Source of the DNA: JAAYCI01 sp964370165
GTDB lineage: Bacteria > Bacillota > Clostridia > Oscillospirales > Ruminococcaceae
DNA: 36,643 nucleotides
Assembly (NCBI GenBank): GCA_964370165.1
Contig: CAYJIG010000018.1
Span: 1 to 36,643, forward strand
Direction: 5' to 3'
Shown: piece by piece, positions 7,191 through 15,442 of the stretch
Numbering within the stretch: position 1 is the first letter of the stretch
Layout of the letters: each line of letters starts with the position of its first letter
Program-made: the position numbers and the translations under genes
Notes under the pieces: model-generated
Told to the model about the DNA's origin: nothing
Databases searched by the model: none
The model's input: the letters and a program-made list of their open reading frames with translations, nothing else

Positions 7191-8225
7191 TTGAAGGCAG
7201 TCGTAAAGATAAAGCGTGGTCCTGGTAATATTGAATTATTAGAAAAACCGATTCCGAAAGTTTTGCCCGGACAAGTCTTAATAAAAGTTATGGCAGCCGG
7301 GATATGTGGCACAGACATAAAGATATTGCACGATCAAACATTTAGTAACCCGCCTGTAGTGCTAGGTCATGAATATTCAGGCATAGTGGAAGAAGTCGGA
7401 GAAGGCGTCACAGATATTGCACCGGGCGATAGGGTGGTTAGCGAAACAGCTCAGGTTATTTGCGGTAGTTGCGAATATTGTAGAACCGGGCGTCAGCTGA
7501 TGTGCCCTGAAAGACTTTCGATAGGATACGGTGTAGATGGTGCATTTGCGGAGTATATAGCGGTCAGAAAAGAAATTATTCATCCTATACCGGATAGCAT
7601 GACATATGACATGGCGGCCTTGTGTGAGCCTTTTGCAGTCGCATTGCACGGTGTATGGGATACGGGCTCTATAGAACCTACAGACACGGTGTTGGTCATG
7701 GGTCCGGGAATTATAGGCCAGTTATCTGCAGTAGCGGCGGTTTTGAAAGGTGCCGAGGTTGTGCTAGCCGGGATGCCTGCCGATAAAGAACGTTTAAAGA
7801 TAGCCGAAAAGCTTGGTATTCATCACACGGTAACAGAAGATCTTGAAAAATTCATTTTGGAAAAGACAAACGGTAAAGGTGCCGATGTGGTGATAGATTG
7901 TACTGGTGCAGAGAGTGCTATAAGACAAGCAATGTCGCTGGTGAAACGCACTGGTCGTTTTGTACAAATCGGACTTACAAAGAAAGATCTCACTATTGAG
8001 TATTCGCTACTTACGGGCAAAGAAATTTCTATTGTAGGATCTTTTGGACACAGGTGGCATAACTGGGAACAGGCTATATCAATAATGAATCAAAACAGAT
8101 TTGATTTAGACAAGCTGATAACATCACATTACACATTAGAAGAATGGGAACAAGCTTTTAGTGATATGGATAAACAGAAAGGTGTTAAGATCTTGATCCA
8201 TCCAAATGGTGCCGACACCTATTAA
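7191..8225 (+). CDS. Zinc-dependent medium-chain alcohol/polyol dehydrogenase (copy 2)
   Basis: 344 residues starting at TTG, chosen because AAGGAG lies 8 bp upstream and the product then begins MKAVVK like copy 1. Catalytic zinc ligands are Cys39, His60-Glu61 and Glu146; structural cysteines are 91, 94, 97 and 105. The nucleotide loop is MGPGIIGQL. The second Rossmann strand ends VLAGMPADKERL, again lacking the acidic residue typical of NAD binding. Copies 1 and 2 look closer to each other than to the third dehydrogenase of the operon (shared LEEWEQAF/LEDWEEAF region near the C-terminus), so they probably arose by duplication and act on related hydroxyls. Confidence 0.85.
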   Translation: MKAVVKIKRGPGNIELLEKPIPKVLPGQVLIKVMAAGICGTDIKILHDQTFSNPPVVLGHEYSGIVEEVGEGVTDIAPGDRVVSETAQVICGSCEYCRTGRQLMCPERLSIGYGVDGAFAEYIAVRKEIIHPIPDSMTYDMAALCEPFAVALHGVWDTGSIEPTDTVLVMGPGIIGQLSAVAAVLKGAEVVLAGMPADKERLKIAEKLGIHHTVTEDLEKFILEKTNGKGADVVIDCTGAESAIRQAMSLVKRTGRFVQIGLTKKDLTIEYSLLTGKEISIVGSFGHRWHNWEQAISIMNQNRFDLDKLITSHYTLEEWEQAFSDMDKQKGVKILIHPNGADTY

Positions 8226-8263
8226 ATTAGGTGGAAGTTATATTATTTTATAGGAGGAACATG

Positions 8264-9637
8264 ATGAAAAAGAGTAAAATCGCACGTTTGATCGCAATGT
8301 CCGTCGTTTTAGTTATGATGCTAGGCTTGCTTGCAGGTTGTGTTGACACATCCGGTGAAGCAGCACCAGCAGAATCAGGCGCAGCTCCTGCAGCATCTGA
8401 GGGTGGCGAAACTACATTAAGTGGTGATGTGGCTGATCCTATGACAGAAGATGGCAATGTAAAAGTTGGATTTGTATGGCCTTTGACCGGCGGTAGTGCA
8501 ACTATCGGTCAACAGCATAATGATGGCGCAATGTGGGCTATTGAAGAAATTAATGCCAACGGTGGCATTCAGTCTATGGGCGGTGCACTGATTGAAGCAG
8601 TGGTTGCCGATAGCGAAACCCAACCGGACATTGGTTCCACTCAAGTAGAGCGTCTTATCACAAATGATGGCGTGGCTATCGTTTGTGGCGCATACAACAG
8701 TGCTGTTACCTTCCCGGCTTCTGAAGTAGCACAACGTTATGGTGTACCTTTCTTGTCACAAGGTGGTGTTTCAAATGTTATCACTGAACGTGATTATGAG
8801 TGGGTTTTCCGCATCAACAACAAAGCTACATATGACGTGGAAGAAATGCTGAAAGGTATCGACCTTCTTGCTGAAGAAACAGGCCAAGAAGTGAAAACAT
8901 ACGCTTTGATTTATGAAAGCACTGACTGGGGTTCTGATAATGCCAAAATCTGGCAAGAGTTTGCTGAAGAGCGCGGCTGGGAAATGGTTTTGGACGAGCC
9001 TGTTACAGTTGGTCAGTCTGACATGAGCAGCCAAGTACAAAAAATCAAAGCTGCAGATCCCGATGTTGTAAACGTATCTTTCTACACACCTGAAATGATA
9101 GTTTTCTCTAAAGCTATGACAGCAAACCAAGTAAACCCACCGTTGGGCATCTGGTCTGTTGGTGGCGGTTCTCAAGACCCTGCTTACTTTGAAGCAGTTG
9201 AGCCCAGAGAGTATGAGTACAACTTTGTACAAGAAGACTGGGACGTTTCCGGACCTTTGAACCACGATTGGATTGCTGAGCTTAACGAAGAAGTATATGC
9301 TGCAAACGGTTACTACCTAAACAGCTTCTTTGCACAAGGCTGGACAGCTGCTTATGTAGCATACGAAGCTTTGGAAGCTGCCGGTTCCGCTGATCCTGAA
9401 GCTATCCGTGAAGCACTTGTTAACTTGGACATCGAAAATGATGGCGAAACTCGTGTTATCCTTTCCGGATATCCTCGCATCAAGTTTGACGAAGACGGTC
9501 AAAACACTTACTCTACCGGTACAATAGTACAATACCAAAACGGTGAGGCCATTGGTCTGTCTCCGGAAGCTAACCGTTATCCGGACGCTGTACCCATTGT
9601 GCCAATTCCTGATGATTTTGACACACGTGGTCAATAA
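8264..9637 (+). CDS. ABC transporter substrate-binding lipoprotein, branched-chain amino acid (LivJ) type
   Basis: A secreted lipoprotein of 457 residues. It has a charged n-region, a hydrophobic stretch and the lipobox LLAGC with the lipidated Cys26, followed by an Ala/Glu/Ser-rich linker. The mature part is a type I periplasmic-binding fold (Peripla_BP_6/ANF family) starting VKVGFVWPLTGGSATIG. ATG 8264 has AGGAGG 6 bp upstream (8261 is the alternative). The family binds amino acids, amides, urea, aromatics and other small acids, so the Liv label does not define the ligand. Genes for the four other subunits follow after an attenuator-like hairpin. Confidence 0.9.
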   Translation: MKKSKIARLIAMSVVLVMMLGLLAGCVDTSGEAAPAESGAAPAASEGGETTLSGDVADPMTEDGNVKVGFVWPLTGGSATIGQQHNDGAMWAIEEINANGGIQSMGGALIEAVVADSETQPDIGSTQVERLITNDGVAIVCGAYNSAVTFPASEVAQRYGVPFLSQGGVSNVITERDYEWVFRINNKATYDVEEMLKGIDLLAEETGQEVKTYALIYESTDWGSDNAKIWQEFAEERGWEMVLDEPVTVGQSDMSSQVQKIKAADPDVVNVSFYTPEMIVFSKAMTANQVNPPLGIWSVGGGSQDPAYFEAVEPREYEYNFVQEDWDVSGPLNHDWIAELNEEVYAANGYYLNSFFAQGWTAAYVAYEALEAAGSADPEAIREALVNLDIENDGETRVILSGYPRIKFDEDGQNTYSTGTIVQYQNGEAIGLSPEANRYPDAVPIVPIPDDFDTRGQ

Positions 9638-9673
9638 TGTCACACCTCTGTAAGTTAGACAATTAGTACAGAT

Positions 9674-9757
9674 GCCTTGCAAAGAAGGAATTGTGCTTTA
9701 GTGATTAGATGGTGTATTTTATCTACATTTTAGCGTCCTTCTTTGCATGGCTTTTTT
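9674..9757 (+). terminator. Attenuator-type hairpin between the binding protein and permease genes
   Basis: A 16-position stem with one mismatch (9674-9689 with 9736-9751), a 46-nt loop containing a smaller hairpin, and a TTTTTT tail. It is placed to stop part of the transcripts after the binding-protein gene and to protect that mRNA, which would give more binding protein than permease. Confidence 0.75.
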
Positions 9758-9783
9758 AGATAAAACTAGGAGGAAAATGATTC

Positions 9784-10671
9784 ATGCTTGAGAACATATT
9801 GCTTGTACTTCCGCATGGTATAATTTTAGGTGGAGCATATGGCGCTATAGCACTTGGACTTAGCGTTATCTTTGGTGTAACCCGTGTGACAAACTTTGCT
9901 CATGGGTCTATGTTGATGGCATCTACTTTTGCTTATTACCAGCTTTATACATGGTTTGGAATTGATCCGTATTTAGGTATATTGATTGTAGCACCTATTT
10001 TCTATTTTGTAGGATTCTACGTACAAAAGTTCTTGGTAAAACCGCTGTTGTTACGTGAGCGTTCACCGGATGTTGAACCTATCGGTGTTATGCTTATGAC
10101 TATTGGCTTAAACTTTGCTTTAAGCAATTTGTATATGATGATTTATGGTTCTGACTATCGTACTATCCCCAGCGAAGCAAACAACTCATACCTAGAACTC
10201 GGCGACGCTATTTTTGTAACACAATGGTCAAGAGTTATAGCATTCCTGGCAAGTTTTGTGTTGGCATTTGCTTTATGGTACATAATAAACAGAACCGAAC
10301 TTGGCAAAAGAATTCGCTCTGTATCACAAAACCGTACAGCTGCTGCTCTTTGTGGTGTGGATGTATATAAAACATATAGTATTTCATTTGGTTTGGGTGT
10401 TGCGGCAGTATCTATTGCGGGTGCTTGTCTGTGTCAATTCTTGTTTGTGCAACCGCAGCTGGGTACCATTTTTGGCACAAAGAGTTTCATGATCGTAGTT
10501 TTGGGTGGTCTTGGTAGCATCCCGGGTGCATTGATAGGCGGTATTATTTTTGGTTTGATAGAAGCTGTTGGTGCAGTGTTTATCAATACTACATCTGCTA
10601 CAATGCTAAGTTTCGTGCTATTTATTTTAGTGCTCGTGTTTAGGCCTAAAGGTCTATTCGGCAAGAGCTAA
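9784..10671 (+). CDS. ABC transporter permease, LivH type
   Basis: A 295-residue integral membrane permease. It begins with the family-typical GIILGGAYGAIALGLSVIFG and then VTRVTNFAHGSMLM. The cytoplasmic loop RSVSQNRTAAALCGVDVYKT contains the coupling helix for the ATPases. The C-terminus ends RPKGLFGKS, also typical (FRPKGLFG). It forms the translocation channel with the next gene product. AGGAGG lies 9 bp before the ATG, and the preceding ATG at 9777 is in another frame and stops at once. Confidence 0.92.
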   Translation: MLENILLVLPHGIILGGAYGAIALGLSVIFGVTRVTNFAHGSMLMASTFAYYQLYTWFGIDPYLGILIVAPIFYFVGFYVQKFLVKPLLLRERSPDVEPIGVMLMTIGLNFALSNLYMMIYGSDYRTIPSEANNSYLELGDAIFVTQWSRVIAFLASFVLAFALWYIINRTELGKRIRSVSQNRTAAALCGVDVYKTYSISFGLGVAAVSIAGACLCQFLFVQPQLGTIFGTKSFMIVVLGGLGSIPGALIGGIIFGLIEAVGAVFINTTSATMLSFVLFILVLVFRPKGLFGKS

Positions 10672-10684
10672 GGAGGGGACAGAT

Positions 10685-11740
10685 ATGGATACGAGCACAA
10701 CACCGTTGTTGGGAAATCAAAGAAAAAATTTCCTTGATAGACGTTTGTTTGGGATTTTAGGAATCATAGTGGCTGTATTGGTGCCGTCGATGATGGGCTC
10801 TTACCAACAGCACATTTTCATAATGGTTGCATTTTATGCTTTTGTTGCATCTTCGTGGAATTTAGTTTGCGGATTTGTAGGGACATTGTCTTTAGGACAC
10901 TCTGTTTATGCCGGTATCGGCGGATATGTTTCTACCATACTTCTTATGGAAACAGGTCTTTCACCGTGGATAGGCATGTTTGTTGGTGCGGCAATTACTT
11001 GCATCATCGGCATCTTGGTGGGCTTCCCCTGTTTCAGATTGAAAGGCCCTTATTTTGCACTGACATCTATTGCATTTAGCGAGCTTGTGCGTATTTGGGT
11101 GGAAAACAATGAAACATTCTTAGGAATTGAAATCAAAGGTTCGATGGGTCTTGTTTTACCGCAGTCAGGATACAGCTTCTTAGCTTTCGACTTTGCCAAC
11201 AAACTGACATTCTACTATATCATTTTGACATTCTTGGCGATTGTTGTTCTTGTAACATGGATTATGAGCCGCAACAAACTGGGCTTTTACCTTGTGGCAA
11301 TTCGAAGCGATGCTGATGCAGCAGAATCTTTAGGTATAAACCTTACTCGTTATAGAGTTATTGCCATGGCTATCAGCTGCTTTTTGATGGGATTTGCCGG
11401 AACATTTTATGCACAATATTTCCGTTATCTTGGACCCACTCGTATATTTGGCCATGATTTAAGTGTGCAAATTGCTTTGCTGGCACTTATCGGTGGACAA
11501 GGCACTGTACTGGGTCCGGTGTTTGGTGCTATATTGCTTGTGCCTCTTACCGAGGTTCTTAGTGAACACTTTGGTGGCACAATGCCGGGTCTTCACTTGT
11601 TCATTTACGGCGTTGTTATGATGCTGGTAATTAGGTTCATGCCACGCGGTATTCATGACTATGTAGTGAAGTTTTTCAACTGGCTCAACGATTTAATTTT
11701 CGGCAAGAAAAATACAACAATTACAAGAGACAAATCTTGA
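10685..11740 (+). CDS. ABC transporter permease, LivM type
   Basis: A 351-residue membrane protein, the second permease of the importer. LivM landmarks are WNLVCGFVGTLSLGHSVYAG, the cytoplasmic loop IRSDADAAESLGINLTRYR, and ALIGGQGTVLGPVFGAILL. It has about ten hydrophobic segments, and the C-terminus carries a short charged tail. It starts 13 bp after the LivH-type gene, behind AAGGAGGGG. It is expected to pair with the LivH-type subunit in a heterodimeric channel. Confidence 0.92.
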   Translation: MDTSTTPLLGNQRKNFLDRRLFGILGIIVAVLVPSMMGSYQQHIFIMVAFYAFVASSWNLVCGFVGTLSLGHSVYAGIGGYVSTILLMETGLSPWIGMFVGAAITCIIGILVGFPCFRLKGPYFALTSIAFSELVRIWVENNETFLGIEIKGSMGLVLPQSGYSFLAFDFANKLTFYYIILTFLAIVVLVTWIMSRNKLGFYLVAIRSDADAAESLGINLTRYRVIAMAISCFLMGFAGTFYAQYFRYLGPTRIFGHDLSVQIALLALIGGQGTVLGPVFGAILLVPLTEVLSEHFGGTMPGLHLFIYGVVMMLVIRFMPRGIHDYVVKFFNWLNDLIFGKKNTTITRDKS

Positions 11741-11754
11741 AAGGAGGAACACAC

Positions 11755-12486
11755 ATGGCGAAAAATATAATTGAGATTAAAGGTGTCACAAAGCAGTTTG
11801 GTGGATTGAAAGCTGTGAATGATTTCACAGGTGAAATTCAAGAAAACTCTATTGTGGGCTTGATTGGTCCCAATGGTGCGGGAAAAACCACACTTTTTAA
11901 TATGATTGCTTGTACTTTTCCTCCCACTTCAGGCACAATACATTTCATGGGAAAAGATATTACAGGCGCTCGTACAGATTCCTTGGCGAGTATGGGCTTA
12001 GCACGTACTTTTCAGGTAACTAAACCTTTTGGTGAAATGACAGTTATTGAGAACATTATGGTTGGTGCATTTTTGAGCACAGGTAGCCGAAAAGAAGCAC
12101 GTAAGATGGCTGAGAAAACATATGACTTTGTTGGTATGGACAGTGGACGCGAACAAGTAGCTCACAACCTTACCACAGTAGACCGTAAAAAATTAGAGGT
12201 TGCAAGGGCACTTGTCACCCAGCCGAAAATATTGCTTTTAGACGAAGTTATGGCAGGGTGTAACCCGCAAGAAAAACTGGAGTTTGTGGATGTAACACGT
12301 AAAATACGTGAAAATGGCACCACAGTTGTTATCATCGAGCATGATATAAAAACCATCATGTCTTTGTGTGATTGGATTTACATGCTGAACCGCGGCGAGA
12401 AGCTGGTAGAAGGAACAGCAGAAACCGTGTCTAGCGATAAAAAGGCCATTAGCGCTTATCTTGGGGAGGACTACGCCAATGCTTAA
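11755..12486 (+). CDS. ABC transporter ATP-binding protein, LivG type
   Basis: 243 residues. Walker A is GPNGAGKTTLF, Walker B is ILLLDEV and the switch His is in IIEHDIK. The ABC signature region reads NLTTVDRKKLEVARAL instead of LSxGQ. A similar degenerate signature with LLLDEVMAG occurs, to my recollection, in one LivG subfamily, so the protein is probably functional with one atypical ATP site. The start at 11755 follows AGGAGG; an in-frame start at 11737 lacks a site. Its last bases overlap the LivF-type start. Confidence 0.9.
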   Translation: MAKNIIEIKGVTKQFGGLKAVNDFTGEIQENSIVGLIGPNGAGKTTLFNMIACTFPPTSGTIHFMGKDITGARTDSLASMGLARTFQVTKPFGEMTVIENIMVGAFLSTGSRKEARKMAEKTYDFVGMDSGREQVAHNLTTVDRKKLEVARALVTQPKILLLDEVMAGCNPQEKLEFVDVTRKIRENGTTVVIIEHDIKTIMSLCDWIYMLNRGEKLVEGTAETVSSDKKAISAYLGEDYANA

Positions 12487-13183
12487 AGTTAATGATGTCA
12501 AGGCCGGATATGACGGCGTACAAATCGTCAATGGTATATCTATTGAGGTACCTGACAATAAAATAGTTGCTATCGTGGGTGCAAACGGCGTAGGTAAAAC
12601 TACTCTTTTGAAAGCCATAATGAATTTGATTCCTCTTTTAGGGGGCGATATTGACTTTAATGGCAATGCTATCGGTGGGCTAACAACAAATAAAATTATG
12701 GAGCATGGCATATCTATGGTTCCGGAAGGTCGCCAGCTTTTCCCGGGAATGACAGTGGAAGAAAACCTAGATGTAGGCTCTTCGACAAAGTCCACTCGCC
12801 CCAACCGTGAAAAAAATAAGCAAGAAATGTTTAAAATGTTTCCCAGATTGGAAGAGCGTCGCAAGCAATTAGCAGGCACACTTTCAGGCGGTGAACAGCA
12901 AATGGTTGCCACAGCGCGTGCACTGATGAGTAACCCTAAACTATTGATAATGGATGAGCCCAGCTGGGGTCTTGCACCAATATTGGTTACAGAACTGTTT
13001 GAAACCATACAGACAGTGCGTGATGAGGGTACATCTGTTTTACTAGTTGAGCAAAACGTTTCGCAAACCTTGCAAGTTGCCGACTGGGGCTATGTTATTG
13101 AGCATGGTGAAGTCAGCATGGAGGGTGTAGGTGTAGATCTGTTGCAAGATGAGGGACTGAAAAAAGCTTATCTTGGTATGTAA
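12479..13183 (+). CDS. ABC transporter ATP-binding protein, LivF type
   Basis: 234 residues with Walker A GANGVGKTTLL, canonical signature LSGGEQQMVATARAL, Walker B LLIMDEP and the D-loop SWGLAP. PEGRQLFPGMTVEENL is a hallmark of LivF. It overlaps the LivG-type gene by 8 bp, with its GGGGAGGA ribosome site inside that gene, so translation is coupled and the two ATPases are made together. It forms the canonical half of the ATPase heterodimer. Confidence 0.93.
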   Translation: MLKVNDVKAGYDGVQIVNGISIEVPDNKIVAIVGANGVGKTTLLKAIMNLIPLLGGDIDFNGNAIGGLTTNKIMEHGISMVPEGRQLFPGMTVEENLDVGSSTKSTRPNREKNKQEMFKMFPRLEERRKQLAGTLSGGEQQMVATARALMSNPKLLIMDEPSWGLAPILVTELFETIQTVRDEGTSVLLVEQNVSQTLQVADWGYVIEHGEVSMEGVGVDLLQDEGLKKAYLGM

Positions 13184-13194
13184 GGTAGAAATTT

Positions 13195-13590
13195 ATGAAT
13201 AAGTTTACTCTTGATGATATTAAAGGCAAGATTATCAATAAAGGTACGGTAAATGAGCGCCGCGTCAAATTAGTAGCTTCACCTATTTCAAAAAATGCAA
13301 TTAGGGAAGAGTTTGGTTGTGGCGTGGCGATTATTTCACCGGGTCAAGTGCATGAAGAACATGCTCACTGTGATAACAAAGAGTTGATTTTAGTTTTACA
13401 GGGTAGCGGAATTGCTGTTGTAGGTGGCAAGTCTTTTACGTTTGAAGCACGAGATTTCATCGCTATTGATAAGAGTGAGCCACACATGTTTACTAATACA
13501 GGAGAAATAGATGTTCAGTTTTACTGGATTTATTCTCCTTCCGGACCGGAAGTTAGATTTGCTGACGAGAACCCGGGTGATGAAATTTAG
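13195..13590 (+). CDS. Small cupin-domain protein (copy 2)
   Basis: 131 residues, single cupin barrel. Metal-binding candidates are the His residues in VHEEHAHCDNKELILVL with Glu, and His in SEPHMFTNTG. It begins 11 bp after the LivF-type gene. Size matches the first cupin of this operon, but the sequences are clearly different, so this is a second family member rather than a recent copy. As with copy 1 the reaction is unknown; a sugar or sugar-acid isomerase or a metal-dependent binding role would suit the operon. Confidence 0.8.
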   Translation: MNKFTLDDIKGKIINKGTVNERRVKLVASPISKNAIREEFGCGVAIISPGQVHEEHAHCDNKELILVLQGSGIAVVGGKSFTFEARDFIAIDKSEPHMFTNTGEIDVQFYWIYSPSGPEVRFADENPGDEI

Positions 13591-13607
13591 AAAAGGATGG
13601 TGCAAAT

Positions 13608-14459
13608 ATGACAGCAAAAGAAAAATCTAAAGATATGCAGATTTTTACAAAAAAGATTCAAATGGAAATAATCAAAATGATTTCCAGTTTGGGAATTGGG
13701 CATGTAGGTGGCTCTTTATCTGTAGCCGATGTTTTATCGGTGCTTTACAATGGGGAGCAAATGAAACATGATCCCAAAAATCCCAAATGGGAAGAGCGCG
13801 ACTGGCTAGTTTGCAGTAAAGGGCATGCAGGTCCTGCTGTGTATTCTGCACTAGCTTTAAAAGGTTTTATTCCAATGGAACAACTTGGTACATTAAATCG
13901 CCCCGGAACAAAGCTTCCCAGCCATTGCGACCGCAATCTTACCGTAGGCGTTGATATGACTACGGGTAGTTTGGGTCAGGGGGCTTCCACTGCTGCGGGC
14001 GTGGCATTGGCGCATAAGATGAACGGCGCAAGCAACAAAGTGTTTCTCATTTTGGGCGATGGTGAGATCAATGAAGGTCAAGTATGGGAAATGGCTTTGT
14101 TTGCCAATGCAAAGAAACTAGACAATCTGATTGCTTTTGTTGACTCGAACAAATTGCAATTGGATGCTCCTACGGAAGAACTGATTCCTTTAGGAGATAT
14201 TGCTGAAAAATTCACTGATTTTGGATGGCATGCACAGTCTGTAGATGGACATGATGTAGAGGCTATTTATGAAGCTATTGATGAAGCAAAAAAGACAGAC
14301 TCGCCGTCAATGATTGTTTTGAATACAGTAAAAGGTTGTGGCTGGAACGTTATTGAGAATCAATTAAGTTGCCACAGCATGACCATTTCAGCTGAGCAAG
14401 AAAAAGAAGCATTGGCCGAAATGGAACAGGCAATTAAAAATATTGAGGAAGGAAGATGA
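13608..14459 (+). CDS. Transketolase-like protein, N-terminal (TPP pyrophosphate-binding) subunit
   Basis: 283 residues, equal to the N-terminal half of transketolase. The thiamine diphosphate motif is GDGEINEG (150-157) with the paired Asn181, and the family block MTTGSLGQG is at 118-125 region. GHVGGSLS and SKGHAGPAVY carry the conserved His residues. The stop codon overlaps the start of the C-terminal subunit gene (ATGA), so the two are made stoichiometrically. Split transketolases are common in Firmicutes and Archaea and include versions dedicated to unusual ketoses. Its place inside a transporter/dehydrogenase operon favours a dedicated role over the housekeeping pentose pathway. Confidence 0.9.
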   Translation: MTAKEKSKDMQIFTKKIQMEIIKMISSLGIGHVGGSLSVADVLSVLYNGEQMKHDPKNPKWEERDWLVCSKGHAGPAVYSALALKGFIPMEQLGTLNRPGTKLPSHCDRNLTVGVDMTTGSLGQGASTAAGVALAHKMNGASNKVFLILGDGEINEGQVWEMALFANAKKLDNLIAFVDSNKLQLDAPTEELIPLGDIAEKFTDFGWHAQSVDGHDVEAIYEAIDEAKKTDSPSMIVLNTVKGCGWNVIENQLSCHSMTISAEQEKEALAEMEQAIKNIEEGR

Positions 14460-15433
14460 CTCCAATGAATGTAAAAGTATGCAAAGAAATTCGTCCAGAG
14501 GAAATCGAAATGCGTAATGCATATTGTGATACTTTGATTGAAATGGCTGAAAAAGATAGCAACATCATTGCTATGGACGCTGACTTGATGGCTGCAATGG
14601 GAACAAAACCTTTTATGGAGCGTTTTCCTGAGCAAACAGTAAATTGTGGTATCCAAGAAGCAAATATGATTGGTGTAGCGGCAGGACTAAGCGCTGTTGG
14701 TAAAATTCCTTTCGCACACACATTCGGACCTTTCGCCACACGTCGAGCTTGTGATCAAGTGTTTATGTCTTGTGCATATGCAAAGCTAAACGTGAAGATT
14801 GTAGGCTCCGATCCTGGCATTACAGCTTCTCTAAACGGTGGCACACACATGCCTTTTGAAGATATGGGCATTATGCGAGGAATTCCTACTGTTACGGTAA
14901 TTGAACCTACCGATGTTGTTATGTTGCGTGATGTGATGCATCAAATGGCAGGAGAGTTCGGTGTGCATTATATGCGTTTGGTTCGTAAGGGCTGCGATAA
15001 AATATATGAAGATGGTTCCACATTTACTATAGGTAAAGCTGTGCCGATAAACGATGGCACTGATGTGACAATTTTCGCCAGTGGTTTTTGTGTATCTGAG
15101 GCTATCAAAGCCGTGAAAATGTTAGCAGATGAAGGTATCAGTGCGCGTCTTTCAAACATGTTCACATGGAAGCCCATCGATGAAGAAGCCATCATCAAAG
15201 CAGCAAATGAAACAGGTGCTATTGTTACTGCTGAAAACCATAATGTTATCAATGGTCTTGGCAGTGCCGTGGCTGAAGTAGTCACAAAGAACAAACCCGT
15301 GCCCATGGAAATGATTGGTGCACAAGATGAATTTGGCGAAGTAGGTCCGATAGATTATTTGGCCGATCGTTTTGGAATGACTGCAAAATATATTGTGGAA
15401 GCGGCGAAAAAAGCTGTTGCCCGGAAAGTGTAG
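14456..15433 (+). CDS. Transketolase-like protein, C-terminal (PYR-binding) subunit
   Basis: 325 residues, equal to the pyrimidine-binding and C-terminal domains of transketolase. The catalytic Glu that activates the TPP aminopyrimidine is Glu68 in NCGIQEANMIGVAAGLS. HTFGPFATRRACDQV and GSDPGITASLNGGTH match the family. Together with the N-terminal subunit it would move a two-carbon glycolaldehyde unit from a ketose donor to an aldehyde acceptor. GGAAG just upstream and the ATGA overlap set the start. The donor cannot be told from sequence. No sugar kinase is in the operon, so an unphosphorylated substrate is possible. Confidence 0.9.
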   Translation: MTPMNVKVCKEIRPEEIEMRNAYCDTLIEMAEKDSNIIAMDADLMAAMGTKPFMERFPEQTVNCGIQEANMIGVAAGLSAVGKIPFAHTFGPFATRRACDQVFMSCAYAKLNVKIVGSDPGITASLNGGTHMPFEDMGIMRGIPTVTVIEPTDVVMLRDVMHQMAGEFGVHYMRLVRKGCDKIYEDGSTFTIGKAVPINDGTDVTIFASGFCVSEAIKAVKMLADEGISARLSNMFTWKPIDEEAIIKAANETGAIVTAENHNVINGLGSAVAEVVTKNKPVPMEMIGAQDEFGEVGPIDYLADRFGMTAKYIVEAAKKAVARKV

Positions 15434-15442
15434 TGGTAATAT

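Noticed and set aside
8264..13183. Annotating the importer as a true leucine/isoleucine/valine transporter
   Set aside because: The family transports many ligands, and the operon context of dehydrogenases, cupins and transketolase argues against branched-chain amino acids.
13608..15433. Naming the split transketolase SqwGH (sulfofructose) or AptAB (apulose)
   Set aside because: The partner genes of those pathways (sulfoquinovosidase or isomerase, apiose kinase or dehydrogenase sets) are not here. Only the split architecture is shared.
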